Below are positions 7,237 through 15,151 of a DNA stretch of 29,836 bases, piece by piece (position 1 is the stretch's first letter; each line of letters opens with the position of its first letter). The stretch comes from DASYUM01 sp036001225 (GTDB taxonomy: Bacteria > Methylomirabilota > Methylomirabilia > Rokubacteriales > DASRDR01). The stretch spans positions 1 to 29,836 of the forward strand of contig DASYUM010000247.1 of the NCBI GenBank assembly GCA_036001225.1, given 5' to 3'. The position numbers and the translations under genes were made by a program. Below the pieces are notes generated by a model. It was not told where the DNA came from, made no database searches, and worked only from the letters and a program-made list of their open reading frames with translations.

Positions 7237-7650
7237 CTAGCGGCTGAGGAACGCGCGGAGCGTCTCCGCGAAGCGCACGCGGTCTTCCACCAGCGCGTCC
7301 CCCCGGACGTCCACCCGGGTCCCGCGCTCCGTCTTCCGGTCCCCGACGTCGTAGCGGGCTGAGACGTCGCCGGTCACCCCGTTGGCGCCGAGCTGGAGGG
7401 GGTCACCCTCGTCCTCGTCGTGCAAGTGGACGACGACGAGGTAGAAGCCGTCGGCCTCGGTCCGCGTCCGGTAGGCGAGTCCGGTCTTGAGGCGCCTGAC
7501 CACGACCGGCACATTGGCCAGGCCGCGGCCCTCGGCGTCGGTCACGAAGCCGAGGACGATGAAGCGGTGGTCCGGTGCGTGGGTCGCTGCCACAGGCGCG
7601 CCGAGGGCGAGCACGCACCCGGCCACGACGGCGGCGACCCGACCCCTCAC
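7237..7650 (-). CDS. Exported protein with carboxypeptidase-regulatory-like (Ig-type) domain
   Basis: A 137-residue protein. Residues 1-23 form a signal peptide (VVAGCVLALGAPVAATHA). The body FIVLGFVTDAEGRGLANVPVVVRR, with TRTEADGFYLVVVHLHDED, matches the beta-sandwich carboxypeptidase-regulatory-like fold (G-x-V-x-D-x-x-G-x-x-L, then T-x-x-D-G-x-Y). These domains usually bind or stiffen other proteins or carbohydrates in the envelope. The GTG start at 7650 overlaps the MmgE/PrpD stop (GTGA), so it is translated from the same message. What ties it to that enzyme is unclear. Confidence 0.75.
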   Translation of the reverse strand: MRGRVAAVVAGCVLALGAPVAATHAPDHRFIVLGFVTDAEGRGLANVPVVVRRLKTGLAYRTRTEADGFYLVVVHLHDEDEGDPLQLGANGVTGDVSARYDVGDRKTERGTRVDVRGDALVEDRVRFAETLRAFLSR

Positions 7651-9035
7651 GCCGGCCTCCGCGCCCCGACGCGGGCCCGCAGGAGAGTGGCCAGTCGGCT
7701 CACGCGCGCCGCGCGATCCAGCCCGGCCACCGCGGCCGCGATCGCGGCCGCGCGCGCGCGCGGGATGACGGTCGCGGTGAGCGCGTCGAACTTGGCCCGG
7801 ACCTCGGCGGGGGTGAGCGGGTCGTCGGGTGTCCCCTTGGCCGCGTCCACCCGGCGGACCAGGATCCGACCGTCGCGGGTGTGGAGCTCGATCACCGACG
7901 GGTAGCGGGCCGGGTACTCGGCGTCCAGGGCCGGGTCGTGGACCAGCGTCATCCCGGCCGCGAGCCGCGCCACCTCGGGGTGCCGGATCCGATCGCCCAG
8001 GATGTCGTCGATCGTCACCCGGCCGAAGACCAGGCCGACCGGCAGAACGTACTGGGCGTTGTGGGACTTGAGCGGGTGACCGTCGATCACGTGGGCCCCC
8101 CGCTTGGGGAAGTGGAGGACGATGCGCTCCACGTCACGGGCGATGAGCTGGGCATCCGCCGCCAGCCCGAGGAGCGCATCGAGGCCGGGATGGGTGAACG
8201 CGCAGGAGGCGTAGCGCTTGAACGCCAGCTCGGCCGTGTAGAACCGCCGGCCCCACTCGGCCAGGAGCGCCTCCGGGTTGCCGGCTCCCGAGAACGCGGT
8301 GAAGGCCTCGTAGCGGCCGTCGAACGGCGCCGGGGGACCGCCAAAGCCCAGTCGGGCGAGGGCGGCGGCGGTCACCCCGTTGCGGGCCGCCAGGCCCGGG
8401 TTGAGCGGCCGCGAGTGCTCGGTCGGATCCTCGGCCCAGGCCAGGAGTCCCGAGGCTTGCTGGAGCGCGAGGCCGAGGGCGATCGCCTGCCGCTCGGCCG
8501 GGAGCCGGAGGAGATGGCCGGCCGCCGCCGCGGCCCCGAAGGCGCCGCAGACCGCGCTCGGGTGGAAGCCGCGCTCGTAGAGCGAGGTCGGGTCCAGCGC
8601 GACGGAGACGCGGCAGGCGACCTCGATCCCCAGCACGAGCGCGCCCAGCACCCGCGCTCCCGGCGCCCGCTCCGCCTCGCCGACGGCCAGGCTGGCGGGC
8701 ACCAGCACCGCGGGGGCGTGGAGGACGGCGGCGGCGTGGTGCGGCTCGATGTCGCAGTAGTAGGCGAGGGTTCCGTTGGCCAGGGCCGCGTTCACCGCCG
8801 AGGTCTTCACGCCCTGGCCGACGAGCGTCGCCTCCGGCCGGCCGCCCAGCCGACGGGTGAACGCCATGACGAGCCGACCGGCCGAGTAGCGCGGGGAGGC
8901 GGCGACGAGCATGGCGCTCGCCGTATCGAGCAGGCAGAGCTTGGCCTGGGCCACGACCTCGGGCGGCAGGTCGCGGATCCGGAAGGCGGCGATCCGCCGG
9001 GCCAGCTCGGCCGAGCGTGAGGGCCGTGGCTTCAT
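7647..9035 (-). CDS. MmgE/PrpD family protein (2-methylcitrate dehydratase-like)
   Basis: A 462-residue member of the MmgE/PrpD family, which includes 2-methylcitrate dehydratase and cis-aconitate decarboxylase. The N-terminal helical domain is recognisable (ELARRIAAFRIRDLPPEVVAQAKLCLLDT), as are TLAYYCDIEPHHAA, HPSAVCGAFGAAAAAG, KRYASCAFTHPGLDA (matching the family's KxYxxCxxxH motif) and HPLKSHNAQYVLPVGL. There are no prpB or prpC genes nearby, so a role in the methylcitrate cycle is unlikely; many family members in soil bacteria act in undefined dehydratase or decarboxylase steps. The ATG at 9035 lacks a Shine-Dalgarno, and the predicted -10 box ends about ten bases before it, so the transcript may be almost leaderless. 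Confidence 0.88.
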   Translation of the reverse strand: MKPRPSRSAELARRIAAFRIRDLPPEVVAQAKLCLLDTASAMLVAASPRYSAGRLVMAFTRRLGGRPEATLVGQGVKTSAVNAALANGTLAYYCDIEPHHAAAVLHAPAVLVPASLAVGEAERAPGARVLGALVLGIEVACRVSVALDPTSLYERGFHPSAVCGAFGAAAAAGHLLRLPAERQAIALGLALQQASGLLAWAEDPTEHSRPLNPGLAARNGVTAAALARLGFGGPPAPFDGRYEAFTAFSGAGNPEALLAEWGRRFYTAELAFKRYASCAFTHPGLDALLGLAADAQLIARDVERIVLHFPKRGAHVIDGHPLKSHNAQYVLPVGLVFGRVTIDDILGDRIRHPEVARLAAGMTLVHDPALDAEYPARYPSVIELHTRDGRILVRRVDAAKGTPDDPLTPAEVRAKFDALTATVIPRARAAAIAAAVAGLDRAARVSRLATLLRARVGARRPA

Positions 9036-9045
9036 GGGCGCCGGC

Positions 9046-9075
9046 AGCGTATGTCAGCGGCGCCGCCGCTGTCAA
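9046..9075 (-). promoter_or_regulatory. Predicted promoter for the MmgE/PrpD operon
   Basis: Minus strand: TTGACA (9070-9075), an 18-bp spacer and TACGCT (9046-9051). The -10 lies so close to the ATG at 9035 that the leader would be about four nucleotides. Confidence 0.55.
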
Positions 9076-9086
9076 ACCCGCCGGGG

Positions 9087-9095
9087 TGTTACAAT
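9087..9095 (+). promoter_or_regulatory. Predicted extended -10 promoter for the helicase
   Basis: TGT-TACAAT at 9087-9095 is an extended -10 with no good -35. Transcription would start near 9102, where an ATG opens an eight-codon frame that ends on the helicase start (see findings). Confidence 0.5.
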
Positions 9096-9124
9096 GCGAG
9101 CATGAGGAGGCGCACAGCCAGGCG

Positions 9125-11827
9125 TTGACGTATCAGGCCCCCGCCCTCGTCCAGGCCGCCCTCGACGCCTCCCGCATCACCCCCGACGCCTTCGACCTCT
9201 ACCGCAGCTTCGAGCACCGCTACCCGTTCCCGCTCGACGAGTTCCAGATCCGGGCCATCCTGGCCATCCTCGAGGGTGCCTCGGTCATCGTCTCGGCGCC
9301 CACCGGAGCCGGCAAGACGCTGGTGGCCGAGTTCGCGATCCACGAGGCGCTCCGTCGCAAGCGGCGGATCGCCTACACCACGCCGCTCAAGGCGCTCTCC
9401 AACCAGAAGTACGCCGATTTCTGCCGGCAGTTCGGGGTGGCCGAGGTCGGCATCCTGACCGGCGACGTCAAGGTCAACCCGCGCGCCCCGCTCCTGGTCA
9501 TGACGACCGAGATCCTCCGCAACATGTTCTATACCGGCAGTCTCGAGGGCCTGGCCCACGTCGTCCTCGACGAGTGCCACTACATGGGCGACGAGGGGCG
9601 CGGCACGGTGTGGGAAGAGATCATCGTCAACGCGCCCAAGGACGTGACGCTGGTCGCGCTGTCGGCCACCGTCGCCAACGTCGGCGAGATCGCCGACTGG
9701 ATCAGCCTGGTCCACCGGCCGATCGTGCCAATCATCCATCCCCACCGGCCGGTGCCGCTCCAGTACCTGGTGGCCGACCTCGCCGCCGAGATCCACCCTC
9801 TCGACACGGTGCGCGCCGGGCGGGCCCGCCTGGTCGGCGGAGAAAACGGCGACGGCGACCGGCGGGGTCGCTTGTACGCCCGGCGGGTCGCGTCCGTCAG
9901 CGCGATGGTGGAGGAGCTGGAGGCGCGGAAGTGGCTGCCCGCGATCTACTTCATCTTCAGCCGGGTTGGCTGCGAGCGGGCGCTGGAGGAGGTGCTGGGG
10001 GAGAGTCGGTCGCTCCTCGACCGGGCCCAGCGGCGGGAGGTCGAACAAGCGATCCGGGAGGCGGTGGAGGAGAACCCGGTGCTCGGCGCCTCGCCGCTCA
10101 ACCAGACGATCTTCGAGGCGATGGGACTCGGGATCGGGGTCCATCACGCGGGGATCCTGCCGAGCCTCAAGCGGCTGACCGAACTGCTCTTCGAGCGGGG
10201 CCTGGTCCGGGTGGTCTTCGCCACCGAGACGATGAGCCTCGGCATCCACATGCCGGCCCGGAGCGTGGTGCTCCAGGGCCTCACCAAGCGCACCGATCGC
10301 GGCTTCCGCCTCCTCACCCACAACGAGCTGACCCAGATGGCGGGCCGGGCTGGCCGCCGGGGGATCGATCCCGAGGGCCAGTGCGTAATCGCGCTCGACG
10401 CCCGCGACACGGTCGCCGATCTCCTGGCCGTGGTGGACGGACCGGCCGAGCCGATCGCCAGTCAGTTCCGCCTCGGCTACGGCTCGGTGGCGCTGCTGCT
10501 GGAGACGGTCCGCGACGAGACGGCCATCCGGCGGATCGTGGAGTCCTCCTTCGGCCAGTACCAGAACCTCAAGCTGATCCGCGGGCTCGAGCGGGAGGTC
10601 GCGGAGGCCGAGACGGCCCTGCGGGAGGCCGAGCGGTACCAGGCGCCCTGCGGCGACTTCGGCCGCATCGGTCGGTACCGGGCCCTGCGGGCCGAGGCCG
10701 ATGCCCGGCGGCGGGCCCTCGGCGCCCGGGCCCGGCCCCCCCGCTCCCGGGCGCTCGAGGACGTGGAACCCGGCCGCGTGGTCCTCCTCCGCCAGCGCGG
10801 CGGGAGCGGCCTCGGCGTCGTCCTCGGGACCCACCGACTGCGGGGGAGCCGAGTTCTGGTGGACACGCTCCTCCCTCACGGGTCTGTCGTGCGGAGCAAG
10901 GCCGGCAACGTCAAGCGCGTGTTCTGGGCGACGCCGCCGCTGCTCCTCCCCCACGGGATCCGGAGTCTCTCGGCTCACCACCGGGGTTTCGGGCGCGACT
11001 TCCGCGAGACCCTGGCCCGCGAGGGCAGTGGACTGATGGCGCGGCTCCAGGGGCTCGACCTCGGGGCCCTCCTCGAGCGCGAGCGGGGCAAGGCGCCCGA
11101 AGACGCGCTCGAGCGGATCGAGTGCCACGCCTGCCCGTGGGGAGCGACGGCGCACTGCGACGCCGCCTGGAAGGCGATCGAGAAGCAGCGGACCCGGCTC
11201 GAGCAACGCCAGGCCACGCTCGACGCCCTCCGCAACGCCCTCTGGCAGGAGTTCGAGCGCGTCCTCGAGGTCCTCGACGCCTTCGACGCCGTCCAGAAGG
11301 GCGAGCTGCGGCCGAAGGGCCGGCTGGTCGCCGCGCTCCGTCACGACCACGAGCTGCTGGTGGCGGAGGCCGTTCACCGGGGCGCCTTCGACGACGCCGC
11401 CCCGGCCGAGGTGGCCGCCCTGGCCTCCTGCCTCACCGAGGAGGCGCGCTCCGGCGAGGAGGGCCCGTCGCGCCACTTCCTCAAGCAGCGGCCGAAGCTC
11501 CGGCGGCGCATCCGGCAGATGGAGGAAGCGGCCAGCGCGATCCTGGCCGTGCAGCGGCGGGTCGGCCTGCACCGGCCGGCCTCGGTGCAGACCGGCTTCG
11601 TGGCCGCGGTGTACCGGTGGGCGTCGGGCGATGACGACTGGCCGCGGGTCGTCGCCGAGTCGTTCGGGGGGCACGAGGGCGACCTGATCCGCGCCATGCG
11701 ACGCCTCATCGACCTCCTGCGCCAGCTCGGCGAGGCGCCCGAGGTCCCCGATGCCGTCGCCGGCGCCGCCCGGGCGGCCGCCCGAGCCGTCGACCGCGGC
11801 ATCGTACTCGAGTCGGCCCTCATCTAG
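9125..11827 (+). CDS. Ski2/Mtr4-like superfamily II RNA helicase (DECH box)
   Basis: ATP-dependent helicase of the Ski2-like group, whose bacterial members are thought to act on RNA. Numbered from the TTG at 9125 (900 residues): a Q-motif-like DEFQIRAILAI, Walker A SAPTGAGKT at 57-65, TPLKALSNQKY, TTEILRNM, the DECH box at 149-152, SATVANVGEI (motif III), then a helicase C domain with FATETMSLGIHMPARSV and QMAGRAGRRGID (motif VI). A helical C-terminal region follows, as in Mtr4/Ski2. Starts: the TTG at 9125 is 14 bases after AGGAGG and matches the predicted transcript start; a GTG at 9086 overlaps the -10 box; longer in-frame options are unlikely. The CHACPWGATAHC segment is a possible metal site. 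It stands alone and is closed by a hairpin. Confidence 0.9.
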   Translation: MTYQAPALVQAALDASRITPDAFDLYRSFEHRYPFPLDEFQIRAILAILEGASVIVSAPTGAGKTLVAEFAIHEALRRKRRIAYTTPLKALSNQKYADFCRQFGVAEVGILTGDVKVNPRAPLLVMTTEILRNMFYTGSLEGLAHVVLDECHYMGDEGRGTVWEEIIVNAPKDVTLVALSATVANVGEIADWISLVHRPIVPIIHPHRPVPLQYLVADLAAEIHPLDTVRAGRARLVGGENGDGDRRGRLYARRVASVSAMVEELEARKWLPAIYFIFSRVGCERALEEVLGESRSLLDRAQRREVEQAIREAVEENPVLGASPLNQTIFEAMGLGIGVHHAGILPSLKRLTELLFERGLVRVVFATETMSLGIHMPARSVVLQGLTKRTDRGFRLLTHNELTQMAGRAGRRGIDPEGQCVIALDARDTVADLLAVVDGPAEPIASQFRLGYGSVALLLETVRDETAIRRIVESSFGQYQNLKLIRGLEREVAEAETALREAERYQAPCGDFGRIGRYRALRAEADARRRALGARARPPRSRALEDVEPGRVVLLRQRGGSGLGVVLGTHRLRGSRVLVDTLLPHGSVVRSKAGNVKRVFWATPPLLLPHGIRSLSAHHRGFGRDFRETLAREGSGLMARLQGLDLGALLERERGKAPEDALERIECHACPWGATAHCDAAWKAIEKQRTRLEQRQATLDALRNALWQEFERVLEVLDAFDAVQKGELRPKGRLVAALRHDHELLVAEAVHRGAFDDAAPAEVAALASCLTEEARSGEEGPSRHFLKQRPKLRRRIRQMEEAASAILAVQRRVGLHRPASVQTGFVAAVYRWASGDDDWPRVVAESFGGHEGDLIRAMRRLIDLLRQLGEAPEVPDAVAGAARAAARAVDRGIVLESALI

Positions 11828-11830
11828 ATT

Positions 11831-12075
11831 CTCGGAGGGGGCCTCAACGGCCCCCGAGACCTCCCCCAGTAGAAAATTGCGGCGGCAACAGCCGCCGCTT
11901 GGAGTGGACCACCGAACGCGCGCGGTTGGGCTTCCCGTCGCGCGCGGTTATCCCGACAGCTCCTGGTTACTTCGGAGGGGTGTCGGAACACCCCTCCGAG
12001 GCCTCCCCAGGAGAAAAGAAGGGCGCTGCAGGACGTCGCGGGGCTGGAGCCCCGCCGTCCGAGGCGCGCGAACCC
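11831..12075 (+). repeat. Mosaic intergenic repeat, copy A (palindrome-rich)
   Basis: Modules in order: a GGGGGCC/GGCCCCC hairpin just after the helicase stop; hairpin GCGGCGGC-AACA-GCCGCCGC (11879-11898) followed by GGACCACC; a GCGCGCGGTTATCCC block; a 12-bp hairpin TCGGAGGGGTGT/ACACCCCTCCGA (11972-11999); then GCAGGACGTCGCGGGGCTGG (12028-12047) and GCGCGAACCCAA. The same modules, in another order, make up 21997-22180. Confidence 0.75.
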
Positions 12076-12253
12076 AACGATCGGGCGACGTAGGCCGAGG
12101 GATGGCTGCGCGGGCGATGTCCGGCGTGCTCGAGCAGCATGGCGCGACCTCCGACCGTGCGACCGTTGGTACCGGCCTGACCCCGCGTGACGCGGCGCTC
12201 CACTCTAGGGGGCGGACGTGGGGGGCGACAAGGCGCCCGATCCGGCGCCGGCC
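12076..12253. other. Non-coding stretch before the metallothionein promoter; nothing recognised
   Basis: Part of a 656-bp gap between helicase and metallothionein genes. Short frames cross it, but none has a ribosome binding site or a recognisable product. No tRNA or other RNA gene is seen. Confidence 0.5.
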
Positions 12254-12282
12254 TTGACAACCCTAGGGGATTGGCCCAGGAT
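12254..12282 (+). promoter_or_regulatory. Predicted promoter for the metallothionein gene
   Basis: TTGACA at 12254-12259, a 17-bp spacer and CAGGAT at 12277-12282. It implies a leader of about 195 nt before the ATG at 12484, long for this window and GC-rich. Confidence 0.45.
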
Positions 12283-12483
12283 GACCGTGACTGGCGGGCG
12301 GCGAGGTTGCCGCCAGCCGGGCTTCCCGCCCCCCTGCGGGGTGTTCTTCGCGGCCGGCCGAGTGCTGGAGGCTCGGCTCTCGCACCTCGACAGTCCCGCC
12401 TGCGACGGAGAGGCCCCCGGCCTGCCCGGCGATCTCAGCCTCGCGGGTGGGCTCGGCTTTCGGGAGGGAAGGAGACGAGGGCC

Positions 12484-12714
12484 ATGGTAGAGAGGCCATG
12501 CGCGAACCCCGGCTGTTTCTGCCACACCTCGGACGTGACCTGCTCACTCTGGTGTGGCGCGCTCGACCGGCCGGCCGGCGTCCGCTGTCTGTGCCGCCAC
12601 GACCACTGCGCCCGACCGCTCGCCCGCACGCCGCTCTGGTCCGCTCAGCTGCCGGCGCGGCCGACCGTTCGGGACACGCTCGAGCGCCGGCCGCCGCTCG
12701 CCGAGACCGCCTGA
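12484..12714 (+). CDS. Bacterial metallothionein-like Cys-rich protein
   Basis: A 76-residue protein. Residues 6-42 carry the bacterial metallothionein pattern: CANPGCFC at 6-13, Cys20-Ser-x-Trp-Cys24, then Cys35-x-Cys37-x-His-x-x-Cys42. That gives eight cysteines plus histidines able to bind Zn, Cd or Cu. The usual glycine-rich linker is shortened. Residues 43-76 (Pro/Arg/Leu-rich) have no cysteine and are an unusual tail compared with the ~55-residue cyanobacterial SmtA (family knowledge). AAGGAG at 12469-12474 lies nine bases before the ATG. A promoter with a long leader is upstream and a strong hairpin follows the stop, so it is a single-gene unit. Longer upstream frames in phase are not supported. 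Confidence 0.8.
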   Translation: MVERPCANPGCFCHTSDVTCSLWCGALDRPAGVRCLCRHDHCARPLARTPLWSAQLPARPTVRDTLERRPPLAETA

Positions 12715-12719
12715 GACGC

Positions 12720-12746
12720 TCGGAGGGGGGCGCCGTCCCCCTCCGA
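12720..12746 (+). terminator. Hairpin after the metallothionein gene (dispersed GGAGGGGG type)
   Basis: A perfect 10-bp stem TCGGAGGGGG/CCCCCTCCGA around a 7-base loop, six bases after the stop. No U tract follows. Same type as the hairpins near 4934, 11831 and 21997. Confidence 0.55.
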
Positions 12747-12827
12747 TCCTCGGTTCGAAGTCGCGCGGGGTAGCCCCCGCCGCTACCACCTGTCGCTTCC
12801 GTCGCCTTTCGCCGCCCCTCTGTCGGC

Positions 12828-12833
12828 TAAGAT
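12828..12833 (+). promoter_or_regulatory. Possible -10 box for lemA
   Basis: TAAGAT at 12828-12833, about 41 bases before the ATG. No convincing -35 is seen. Confidence 0.3.
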
Positions 12834-12874
12834 ACGAGCCGGCGGTCGTCCGAGCACGCAGGCAAGGAGGGACC

Positions 12875-13423
12875 ATGGTCTGGGTCGTCCTCGCGCTCCT
12901 CGCGCTGGTCGTCGTCATCGCGATCAGTCTCTATAACAGCCTGGTTCGGCTGCGGGTCCGGGTCGATCAGGCCTGGTCGGACATCGATACTCAGCTCAAG
13001 CGGCGCTGGGACCTCATCCCGAACCTGGTCGAGACGGTCAAAGGCTATGCGGCCCACGAGCGGGGCGTGCTCGAGCGGGTCACCGAGGCGCGAAGCCGGG
13101 CGATGGCCGCCACGACCCCGGCCCAGGCCGCGCAGGCCGAGGGCCTGCTGACCCAGGCGCTGCGTGGGCTCTACGCGGTGGCCGAGAGCTACCCCGAGCT
13201 GAAGGCCAACCAGAACTTCATGGCCCTCCAGCAGTCGCTGGCCGAGACCGAGAATCTGATCTCCGACGCTCGCCGCTCCTACAACCTGACGGTGCGCGAC
13301 CTCAATACCCGGATCCAGACCGTCCCCGCCAACGTCATCGCGGGGATGTTCAATTTCCAGCCGCGTGAGTTCTTCGAGATCAGCGAGCCCGCCGAGCGCG
13401 CGGTGCCCAAAGTTCAGTTCTAG
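12875..13423 (+). CDS. lemA: LemA family membrane protein
   Basis: A 182-residue LemA family protein. One N-terminal membrane helix (residues ~2-22, VVLALLALVVVIAI) is followed by SLVRLRVRVDQAWSDIDTQLKRRWDLIPNLVETVKGYA, the strongest LemA signature. Then come ANQNFMALQQSLAETENLISDARRSYN and a C-terminal VPANVIAGMFNFQPREFFE. All are conserved in the family. AAGGAGGG precedes the ATG by a few bases. The helical domain is expected on the outside. LemA genes often sit with a TPM-domain (YgcG-like) gene; none is here, and the next gene, nine bases on, is a gamma-glutamyltransferase-like gene. Its cellular role is not established. Confidence 0.95.
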   Translation: MVWVVLALLALVVVIAISLYNSLVRLRVRVDQAWSDIDTQLKRRWDLIPNLVETVKGYAAHERGVLERVTEARSRAMAATTPAQAAQAEGLLTQALRGLYAVAESYPELKANQNFMALQQSLAETENLISDARRSYNLTVRDLNTRIQTVPANVIAGMFNFQPREFFEISEPAERAVPKVQF

Positions 13424-13432
13424 TCCGGGCGG

Positions 13433-15088
13433 ATGCGGATCTCGCAGCTCCGGGTCAGCAAGTCTCCCGTCGGGGTGCGGCACGCCGCCGTCACCGCCGG
13501 CCATCCGCTGGGCGCCGCCGTCGGCGCCCGGGTGCTCCGACAGGGGGGCAATGCCGTGGACGCCGCCGTGGCCACCGCGTTCGCCATGGCCGTGGTCGAG
13601 CCCTTCATGTCCTGTCTGGCCGGGGGCGGCTCGATGCTGATCCACCGGCCCCGGCGGGGCGAGTCGGTCGCCCTCGACTTCAACGTCGAAGCGCCGGCGG
13701 CCGCGCATCCGCGAATGTACCGGCTCACCGCCGGCCGCGGGGGCGACCTCTTCCCGTGGCGGGCGGTCGAGGGCGACGCGAACGTCCACGGCCACCGCGC
13801 GGTCGCGGTGCCGGGCTCGGTGGCCGGGCTGTGCCTCGCGCTCGAGCGCTACGGGACCATGGATCTCCGCGACGTCGTCGCGCCGGCCGCCCGGCTGGCC
13901 CGGCGCGGGGTCCCGATCGACTGGTACCTCTCGCTGGTGGCGGCGATGTACGCCGAGGAGCTGGCCCGCTTCCCGGAGGCGGCCCGGACCTACCTCCGGA
14001 AGGGTCGATTCCCGCCCCGGCCGGCGAACTTCGAGGCCGGCGACCGGCTCCGGCAGCCGGCCCTCGCCCGGTCCCTCGAGCTGATCGGGAAGGCCGGCCC
14101 CGACGCCTTCTATCGGGGCGAGCTGGCGGAGGCGATCGAGGCCGAGCTGAAGCGAGGCGGCGGGAGCGTGACGCGCGCCGACCTGGCCGCCTATCGCGTG
14201 CGGGTGGCGCCGCCGCTCGAGGGGAGCTACGGCGGCGTGACGCTCCTCGGGATGCCGGGCGCTACCGGCTGCGTGACGGCGCTCGAGGCGTTGAACATCC
14301 TGGGACAGTGCCGCGTCGGGCGCTTCGGCCCCGGCGACGCGGAGACCTACCACCTCCGAGCGGAGGCCTTCGGGATCGCCTTCGCCGAGCGCTTCCGCTA
14401 CCTGGGCGATCCCGAGCACGTGACCGCCCCCTGGGACCGGCTGCTGTCCCCGGACCATGCGGCCCGGGCGGCGCGGCGCTGCCTTCGGGAGCGCGACGGC
14501 CGCCGGCGGAGCGTCGCGCGGCGGCCGGCCGCCGACTGCACGACCCAGGTCTGTGCGGTGGACCGGGAGCGGACGCTGGTCTCGCTGACCCACACCGCGG
14601 TGAGCCTCTTCGGCTCCAAGGTCGTGGTGCCGGGGACGGGACTCCTTCTGTCCAACGGCATGCTCTGGTTCGACCCTGAACCCGGCCGCGCCAACTCGAT
14701 CGCGCCCCGCAAGCGGGCTCTCGTCAACATGACGCCATTCCTCGCCCTGCGCGAGGGTGCCCCTCTGCTCACGCTCGGGGCTCCCGGCGGGCGGAAGATC
14801 ATCACCGCGGTTCCCCAGGTACTCTCGAACCTGCTCGACCACGCGCTGCCGCCTCAGGCGGCCGTGGAGGCGCCGCGCCTCCACACCGAGGGCGCCGAGG
14901 TCTACGTGGACGATCGGGTCGGGCCGGCCGTGGTGCGCGCCCTTCGTCGGCGTGGCCACCGGGTCGTGGCCCAGACGGAGACGTACTCGACCTTCTATTT
15001 CGCCCGGCCCCAGGTGATCCAGGTCGACGGCGAGGGCCTGGTCGCCGGCGTGGATCATCTCCGGCCGGCGACCGCCATGGGGTTTTAG
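13433..15088 (+). CDS. Gamma-glutamyltransferase-like Ntn hydrolase
   Basis: A 551-residue gamma-glutamyltranspeptidase family member, made as a precursor that cuts itself in front of a catalytic Thr. The start VTAGHPLGAAVGARVLRQGG, GGNAVDAAVATAFAM and GGGSMLIH are the large-subunit hallmarks. The predicted nucleophile is Thr370 in DCTTQV, beginning the small subunit, followed by SLFGSKVVVPGTGLLLSNGM and LTLGAPGGRKIITAVPQVL. Two unusual points: the residue after the Thr pair is Gln where the classical enzyme has His, and no signal peptide is visible, although glutathione-degrading Ggt is usually periplasmic. A cytoplasmic role with another gamma-glutamyl or acyl substrate is therefore possible. 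The start has only a weak GGGCGG site, nine bases after the lemA stop. Confidence 0.88.
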   Translation: MRISQLRVSKSPVGVRHAAVTAGHPLGAAVGARVLRQGGNAVDAAVATAFAMAVVEPFMSCLAGGGSMLIHRPRRGESVALDFNVEAPAAAHPRMYRLTAGRGGDLFPWRAVEGDANVHGHRAVAVPGSVAGLCLALERYGTMDLRDVVAPAARLARRGVPIDWYLSLVAAMYAEELARFPEAARTYLRKGRFPPRPANFEAGDRLRQPALARSLELIGKAGPDAFYRGELAEAIEAELKRGGGSVTRADLAAYRVRVAPPLEGSYGGVTLLGMPGATGCVTALEALNILGQCRVGRFGPGDAETYHLRAEAFGIAFAERFRYLGDPEHVTAPWDRLLSPDHAARAARRCLRERDGRRRSVARRPAADCTTQVCAVDRERTLVSLTHTAVSLFGSKVVVPGTGLLLSNGMLWFDPEPGRANSIAPRKRALVNMTPFLALREGAPLLTLGAPGGRKIITAVPQVLSNLLDHALPPQAAVEAPRLHTEGAEVYVDDRVGPAVVRALRRRGHRVVAQTETYSTFYFARPQVIQVDGEGLVAGVDHLRPATAMGF

Positions 15089-15151
15089 GCCCGGCACAAG
15101 TAGGCGTTAAGGAGGGGACCACGTGGGATCCAAGACGGGGGGAGGTGAGTG

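Noticed and set aside
12281..12490. Frame in the metallothionein leader as a real gene
   Set aside because: No ribosome binding site, the ATG would lie inside the predicted -10 region, and the Pro/Gly/Arg composition looks random. Kept only as a remark in the leader finding.
12720..12790. GGTTCGAAG at about 12754 as a tRNA T-loop
   Set aside because: The flanking bases do not pair as a T arm, and no acceptor or anticodon arm is found upstream.
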